The notes under the pieces were generated by a model. It searched no databases. It was not told where the DNA came from and saw only the letters and a list, made by a program, of their open reading frames with translations. A stretch of DNA of 9,721 nucleotides from Fidelibacterota bacterium (lineage in GTDB: Bacteria > Pseudomonadota > Alphaproteobacteria > Rhodospirillales > Rhodospirillaceae): positions 1 through 9,721 of the forward strand of contig CANJEU010000053.1 of assembly GCA_947473445.1 (NCBI GenBank). The letters are read 5' to 3'. The position numbers were made by a program, and so were the translations under genes. Shown piece after piece: positions 6,345-9,721 of the stretch (the stretch's first letter is position 1; each line of letters starts with the position of its first letter).

Positions 6345-6776
6345 ATGCTTGATCCCATCGATCGCAAAATTCTTGCCCTCTTGCAGAACAATGCCGGGCT
6401 TTCCATCGCCGAGATCGCTCAGAAGGTCGGCCTCTCGCAGACGCCGTGCTGGAAGCGTATTCAGAAGATGGAGCAGGCCGGGGTCATCAAGGCGCGTGTC
6501 GCGCTGCTCGACGCCAAGCGGCTGAACCTCGGGCTCACGGTGTTTGTCATCATCCGCACCAGCCAGCACGACGACGTGTGGCTGCAGAAGTTCGCGCGCG
6601 CGGTGAAGGAAATGCCCGAGATCACCGCCATCTGGCGCATGGCGGGAGATATCGATTATCTGCTGCGCGTGGCCCTGAACGACGTCAGTTCCACCTTCGT
6701 CATGGAAGAGATCAAATACTCAACCGCCCTGCCGCTTGAGCTCTCGACGCCGGTGACGCCGCTCGGAGCGACCTAG
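6345..6776 (+). CDS. Lrp/AsnC-family transcription regulator with shortened RAM domain
   Basis: A 143-residue member of the Lrp/AsnC family, which binds DNA as multimers and senses amino acids. Residues 1-56 are the usual winged helix-turn-helix: LDPIDRKILALLQ, then LSIAEIAQKVGLSQTPCWKRI as the turn and recognition helix, then GVIKARVALLD. The ligand-binding RAM domain starts normally (LTVFVII, then ITAIWRMAGDIDYLLRV). At about residues 109-113, however, DYLLRVAL runs directly into NDVSSTFVMEEIKYSTALPL. In E. coli Lrp these two blocks are separated by 18-19 residues that form the second RAM helix. Reading frame and both flanking blocks are otherwise intact. GAGGAG stands 5 bases before ATG. 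The gene is divergent from cysE (211 bases between the two start codons), so control of cysE is a reasonable guess. Whether the shortened domain still forms dimers or binds ligand is open. Confidence 0.88.
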   Translation: MLDPIDRKILALLQNNAGLSIAEIAQKVGLSQTPCWKRIQKMEQAGVIKARVALLDAKRLNLGLTVFVIIRTSQHDDVWLQKFARAVKEMPEITAIWRMAGDIDYLLRVALNDVSSTFVMEEIKYSTALPLELSTPVTPLGAT

Positions 6777-6824
6777 GCCGATTTGCAGAAGACGCCGTCG
6801 TAGTCGACACGCCCGCGCGAAGGC
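6773..6824 (-). pseudogene. Remnant of a methyltransferase gene 3' end
   Basis: Immediately downstream of the intact methyltransferase gene, on the same strand, a 52-base stretch resembles that gene's own last codons. Both begin with GCCTTCGCG (Ala-Phe-Ala). One extra base then shifts the frame, after which the stretch reads GRVDYDGVFCKSA and a stop, against GGGYYYGVFCKTE and a stop in the intact gene. Seven of 13 residues agree. Several base changes are synonymous (GTG/GTC, TGT/TGC, AAG/AAA), which suggests an old coding copy rather than chance. The rest of that copy is missing. It looks like the tail of a second, related methyltransferase lost by deletion, or a partial tandem duplication. 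The match is short, so chance is not excluded. Its stop codon overlaps the stop of the convergent Lrp-type gene. Confidence 0.5.
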
Positions 6825-6849
6825 GCGCAACGAAGCAAAAGGGCGGCGG

Positions 6850-7743
6850 TCACTCAGTCTTACAGAACACGCCGTAGTAATAGCCGCCGCCCGCGAAGGC
6901 ATAGGCGTCTGCCTTCATCGACCGTTCACGCGCGCCGGCGTCCTTCTCAAACGGCGCGGGCTGCATCCAGTTGAGGAAATGAACCCCGCGCGCGCCAAGC
7001 CCGGTTTCCAGTGCTGACGTCGACAGCGTCCCAAAGCTCTGGTTCAGCATCTCGTGAAAGAAAATTGTCTCCTCGGTGCCAAGCACCTGCTGCAGCATGC
7101 CCATCATGAGGCGCTGGTCGCCGCCGATTTTTCCAAGGGTCGCAAGGATGCTTTGAATCTGGGCTTTGGCGAGACGCACCTGTTCGCCCGTCGGGAGATA
7201 GGGCGGAACGCTCGCGCGCAGAACCTTGTGCAGGCCCGCCATCAGCAGCGGCACCGTGCCGGCGTAATAGCTGATGACGGCGACGCCGCCGGGCTTCAAG
7301 CAGCCCGCGATCAGTTCGAGCAGGCGGCGCTGCACCGCCGGCGGTGTCACGTAAAGAACGCCGATATGATAAATCAGATCGAATTGGCCCAGCGCGTCCG
7401 CGTCCAGGTCCATGAAATCGGCGCAGAGCACGCGGCAGCGCGGTGCAAAGCGCGCGGTGCGCGCAACCGCCTGGGCATAGGCCGAGCGCGAAAGATCTGT
7501 ACCGAGAAGATTGCCCGTCGTCAGACCGGCAACCCGTTCGAGCTGAGCGCCCGTGCCGCATCCAAGATCAAGCACATCGATGGCGCTAGGGTCGCGGCCG
7601 TAGCCATAGTGCGCGGCCAGGGCGAAGACCTGCGCGGGATCGAGCCCGGGGCTCGCCGGTGGGTCGTATGGCACCCGGTCGTAGTTTTCCGCGATGGCCG
7701 CATTGAGGCCGCGCAGCACGGGATCGGTGGTCTCGCCCGACAT
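6850..7743 (-). CDS. Class I SAM-dependent methyltransferase with regulatory-domain-like C-terminus
   Basis: A 297-residue methyltransferase using S-adenosylmethionine. NYDRVPYDPP (20-29) is the typical lead-in of the family that carries a 'methyltransferase regulatory domain'. VLDLGCGTG (57-65) is SAM motif I, Asp83 in LLGTDLS is the likely ribose ligand, and FDLIYHIGVLYVTPP (121-135) is the motif IV region. LKPGGVAVISYYAG resembles the 'VSYNTYPGWH' entry to the regulatory part in relatives, and IFFHEMLNQSF fits its later portion. The protein ends GGGYYYGVFCKTE. The substrate cannot be read from the sequence. I chose ATG 7743 because a GAGGA lies just upstream and similarity begins there; a longer frame to 7818 adds 25 residues with no family features. 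It is divergent from a PhyH dioxygenase (96 bases between start codons), which hints at a shared substrate or regulator. Confidence 0.87.
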   Translation of the reverse strand: MSGETTDPVLRGLNAAIAENYDRVPYDPPASPGLDPAQVFALAAHYGYGRDPSAIDVLDLGCGTGAQLERVAGLTTGNLLGTDLSRSAYAQAVARTARFAPRCRVLCADFMDLDADALGQFDLIYHIGVLYVTPPAVQRRLLELIAGCLKPGGVAVISYYAGTVPLLMAGLHKVLRASVPPYLPTGEQVRLAKAQIQSILATLGKIGGDQRLMMGMLQQVLGTEETIFFHEMLNQSFGTLSTSALETGLGARGVHFLNWMQPAPFEKDAGARERSMKADAYAFAGGGYYYGVFCKTE

Positions 7744-7839
7744 GATTGTCCTCGCTGGAAGGAAGCATGTGCATTGCATTTTTGCGCGATCATGAGAAGC
7801 TGAAACACATCCCGTCACACGTTAGGTTGTTCAATTTCC

Positions 7840-8712
7840 ATGGCTGCCTTTTCGCTCGAGCACATCACGGCGCGTGAGACTTGGCGCGCGTTCGCACCCG
7901 CGCTCCATATCGAAGACGCGGGCATGTTCAAAGCGGCGGCCGTGCTGCCGGTTGATCCAGCCCGCGCCATCGCCGCGCGCGAACACTTGCTGCTCGAGGG
8001 GTATCTTCAGGAAAGCGGTGTCGTGTTCAGCGTCGATCTGGCCGTGATGGCTGAGACGGTGCGCAAGCTTTCCGCGGCCGGTCTCTCGCCCGTTTTTGCG
8101 TTTCTGTATGACGAATTCTGGCTGCCCTACTGCCAGCTCGATGGCTTGTTCCGCGAGATTCTGGGCGGTTATGCGATGTTGCCGGACTTCTGGTGCTGGA
8201 ACGTCGATCCCGCCAAGGGCGACGCGGGATGGACGCCCCACCGCGATAAAGGCGGCGGCACCTTGCGTCCCGACGGCATGCCGAACTCGATCACCGTCTG
8301 GATCCCGCTCACGGATGCGACGCCTCTCACCAGCTGCATGTACATCGTGCCGGCGCGCCTCGATCCGACCTACGGCACAGCGCGCGAGGGCGAGTGGCGG
8401 TTCGATCTGCCCAGTATCCGCGCCCTGCCGGCTAAACCCGGCGACGTCCTGATCTGGAATCAAGCCGTGCTGCACTGGGGGAGCAAGAGCGCCCCGCACG
8501 GAAAAGAATCGCGCATCAGCATGGCCATCGAGTTCCAGCGCGCCGATGTACCGCCGATGAACCCGCCCCTTATCCGGCCAAACGTCCTGCTTCCGTTCGA
8601 ACAGCGCTTGAAGCTGATCGCGCGCCAGGTGCTGCAGTACCGGCACATGTACAAGGTCGCCCCGGATATCGAACAGATGATGCTGAAACTCGTGCAGGAA
8701 ACCGCGCCTTAG
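7840..8712 (+). CDS. Phytanoyl-CoA dioxygenase (PhyH) family Fe(II)/2-oxoglutarate oxygenase
   Basis: A 290-residue non-haem iron oxygenase that would hydroxylate an unknown small molecule using 2-oxoglutarate and O2. The iron-binding facial triad is visible: His134 and Asp136 in PHRDKG, and His212 in AVLHWGS. Arg225 in SRISMAIEFQ is placed to bind 2-oxoglutarate. The core double-stranded beta-helix includes SITVWIPLTDAT (150-161), CMYIVPA (166-172) and KPGDVLIWNQ (199-208). The N-terminal 110 residues (many aromatic residues around 86-120) are not recognisable as a separate domain and probably shape the substrate pocket. No signal peptide is seen, so it is cytosolic. The ribosome site is weak (TAGG about 12 bases upstream). 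It is divergent from the SAM methyltransferase. Its stop overlaps the stop of the convergent CHAD gene by 4 bases. Members of PhyH act on many substrates, so activity on phytanoyl-CoA should not be assumed. Confidence 0.88.
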   Translation: MAAFSLEHITARETWRAFAPALHIEDAGMFKAAAVLPVDPARAIAAREHLLLEGYLQESGVVFSVDLAVMAETVRKLSAAGLSPVFAFLYDEFWLPYCQLDGLFREILGGYAMLPDFWCWNVDPAKGDAGWTPHRDKGGGTLRPDGMPNSITVWIPLTDATPLTSCMYIVPARLDPTYGTAREGEWRFDLPSIRALPAKPGDVLIWNQAVLHWGSKSAPHGKESRISMAIEFQRADVPPMNPPLIRPNVLLPFEQRLKLIARQVLQYRHMYKVAPDIEQMMLKLVQETAP

Positions 8713-9719
8713 AAGGCCGGCAGCTTCACAAGCTTGTGGCAGAGCCGTTCGGTCTCGGGCTCCGCCTTCGCGGCGGCTTTACTGTGGGCCGCTTTCAAGG
8801 CGTCGCCCGCGGCCTTGATGCGGCGGCGATCCGCGGCCGGGGCGCCTTTGCTGGCCAGAGCAATTGTGCGCTCGGCAACATCAAGATCGTTGAGATGACC
8901 CAAGCTGTCCTGCAGCCGTTTGAGCACGCTCGCGGTGCGGGCTACGCGCTTGGCCGGCAAAGCCGAGGAGAGAAATTCCAGGCTGTAGCGCACCTTTTTC
9001 ACGGCGATGCGGAGTTCATGGCGTTCGGGCACGGTGAGGGTCTTTGCGCGTACGGCCATTTCGCCGATCTTGCGCATGCGCTTGTTCAGCGTCTCGCGCG
9101 CGAAGCTAGCGAGGTTAGGGATCTCGTTCTCGTCGGCGTACCAGCCGTGACCGTCCAGCCAAGTATCTAAACGCGCCGCGAACCGGCGCATGCGCGTGCC
9201 GCGCAAGGCGGCGGCCGCTGTGCTCTGCGCTTTCGTGTGGACTACGCGCACGGCCGCAGCCAGCGCGGCGGTATTCTCGGCATCTTTCGCACCCTCGAAA
9301 CGCGCGGTGAGGTCGGACAAAAAGACATCAAGGTCGCGCACGGGCCCAAGCTGGTTGGCGAGCCACTTGGCTTCGGCGTTCAGCCACGCGCGCTGATTCT
9401 CGGGAATGAACTTGCGGAACAGGGACAGCGCCGAGCGGAACCGCCGCAGACCCACACGCACCTGATGGACACCCTCGGGGTTGCGCCCCTCGAGGGCCGC
9501 GGGCAGGTTCGCCTGCCAGTGGTCGCGGCAGCTTTTCACCACCGCGGCGATCGCGTCGTCCAGCGTCGATCTGCTTTTGAAAGTGACCGGCGCGGCTTTG
9601 CGTGTGCTCGGCGTACGGGTCGCGGGCGGACTCGTCCTTGCCGGTGCCTTGCGCGCGCCCGGCGAAAGGCGAAGCCGCATCTGCTTATCGACGCTCTGAG
9701 TTTGCGCGCGAATGGCCAT
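8709..9719 (-). CDS. CHAD-domain protein (possible C-terminal part of a CYTH-CHAD protein)
   Basis: CHAD domains are histidine- and arginine-rich helical bundles that bind inorganic polyphosphate, often on polyphosphate granules. Residues about 50-330 show both halves of the repeat. The first has EGVHQVRVGLRRFRSAL (His85, Arg88, Arg92, Arg93, Arg95) and VRDLDVFL. The second has HELRIAVKKVRYSLEFL (His234, Arg237, Lys241, Lys242, Arg244) and LQDSLGHLNDLD. The first 45 residues are basic and rich in Pro, Ala and Thr, like the linker that joins a CYTH (triphosphate tunnel) domain to CHAD in two-domain proteins. The ATG at 9719 is only two bases from the window edge, so the real start may lie outside and an upstream CYTH domain cannot be excluded. 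As it stands, 336 residues would suit a stand-alone CHAD protein. The C-terminus is Ala/Lys-rich. Confidence 0.88.
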   Translation of the reverse strand: MAIRAQTQSVDKQMRLRLSPGARKAPARTSPPATRTPSTRKAAPVTFKSRSTLDDAIAAVVKSCRDHWQANLPAALEGRNPEGVHQVRVGLRRFRSALSLFRKFIPENQRAWLNAEAKWLANQLGPVRDLDVFLSDLTARFEGAKDAENTAALAAAVRVVHTKAQSTAAAALRGTRMRRFAARLDTWLDGHGWYADENEIPNLASFARETLNKRMRKIGEMAVRAKTLTVPERHELRIAVKKVRYSLEFLSSALPAKRVARTASVLKRLQDSLGHLNDLDVAERTIALASKGAPAADRRRIKAAGDALKAAHSKAAAKAEPETERLCHKLVKLPAF

Positions 9720-9721
9720 CC

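Noticed and set aside
7765..7779. Three GCAT units (GCATGTGCATTGCAT) between the methyltransferase and PhyH genes, considered as an operator
   Set aside because: The units are irregularly spaced and short, no clear dyad extends beyond TGCA-T-TGCA, and chance occurrence is likely.
7054..7803. A 249-codon open frame on the plus strand opposite the methyltransferase
   Set aside because: It is antisense to intact SAM-binding motifs, and its composition (rich in Arg, Ala, His, Gln) is typical of a shadow frame.
7744..7818. A 25-residue N-terminal extension of the methyltransferase
   Set aside because: It has no family similarity. ATG 7743 has a GAGGA site and the family lead-in follows it. The stretch more likely holds the divergent promoters.
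7831..8646. A 271-codon open frame on the minus strand opposite the PhyH gene
   Set aside because: The plus-strand frame carries the complete iron-binding triad and family pattern. The opposite frame has no family features and is a shadow of GC-rich codon use.

Overview
The window is GC-rich, densely packed bacterial chromosome with ten protein-coding genes, two of them cut or possibly cut by the window edges. The gene content points to an alphaproteobacterium. It has an HWE-type histidine kinase next to a lone receiver carrying a FATGUY-type motif, an EpsC-type serine acetyltransferase, a MetY-type sulfhydrylase and an Rnk-like Gre-family factor. The genus cannot be settled from this sequence. 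I see no tRNA, rRNA, CRISPR array, insertion sequence or phage gene.

Left part (1-2768): the C-terminal half of an HWE sensor kinase is followed after 14 bases by a single-domain response regulator, so the two look like a signalling operon. The regulator's stop overlaps the stop of a convergent 600-residue fusion protein: an N-terminal YccU-like CoA-binding domain joined to a full-length O-acetylhomoserine sulfhydrylase (MetY).

Middle (2842-5341): a Kef-type K+/H+ antiporter lies upstream of the fusion gene on the same strand. A 301-base intergenic region separates it from a divergently transcribed rnk-like gene. This region is the most information-rich non-coding stretch of the window. It holds candidate promoters in both directions, a roughly 100-nt leader with competing hairpins ending in an intrinsic terminator, and a short hairpin over the rnk ribosome binding site. 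The arrangement reads as a transcription attenuator for rnk.

Right-middle (5393-6776): cysE (serine O-acetyltransferase) and an Lrp/AsnC-family regulator are divergent. The regulator appears to lack about 18-19 residues of its ligand-binding RAM domain. CysE and the MetY fusion both belong to sulfur amino-acid synthesis, but they are not in one operon.

Right part (6773-9721): a degenerate copy of the 3' end of a methyltransferase gene sits just downstream of an intact methyltransferase. That methyltransferase is divergent from a PhyH-family Fe(II)/2-oxoglutarate dioxygenase, and the two may modify a shared substrate. A convergent CHAD-domain (polyphosphate-binding) gene runs off the right edge. 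Most of the window is ordinary housekeeping and accessory metabolism. The items worth a second look are the rnk leader, the CoA-binding/MetY fusion, the shortened Lrp protein and the methyltransferase remnant.
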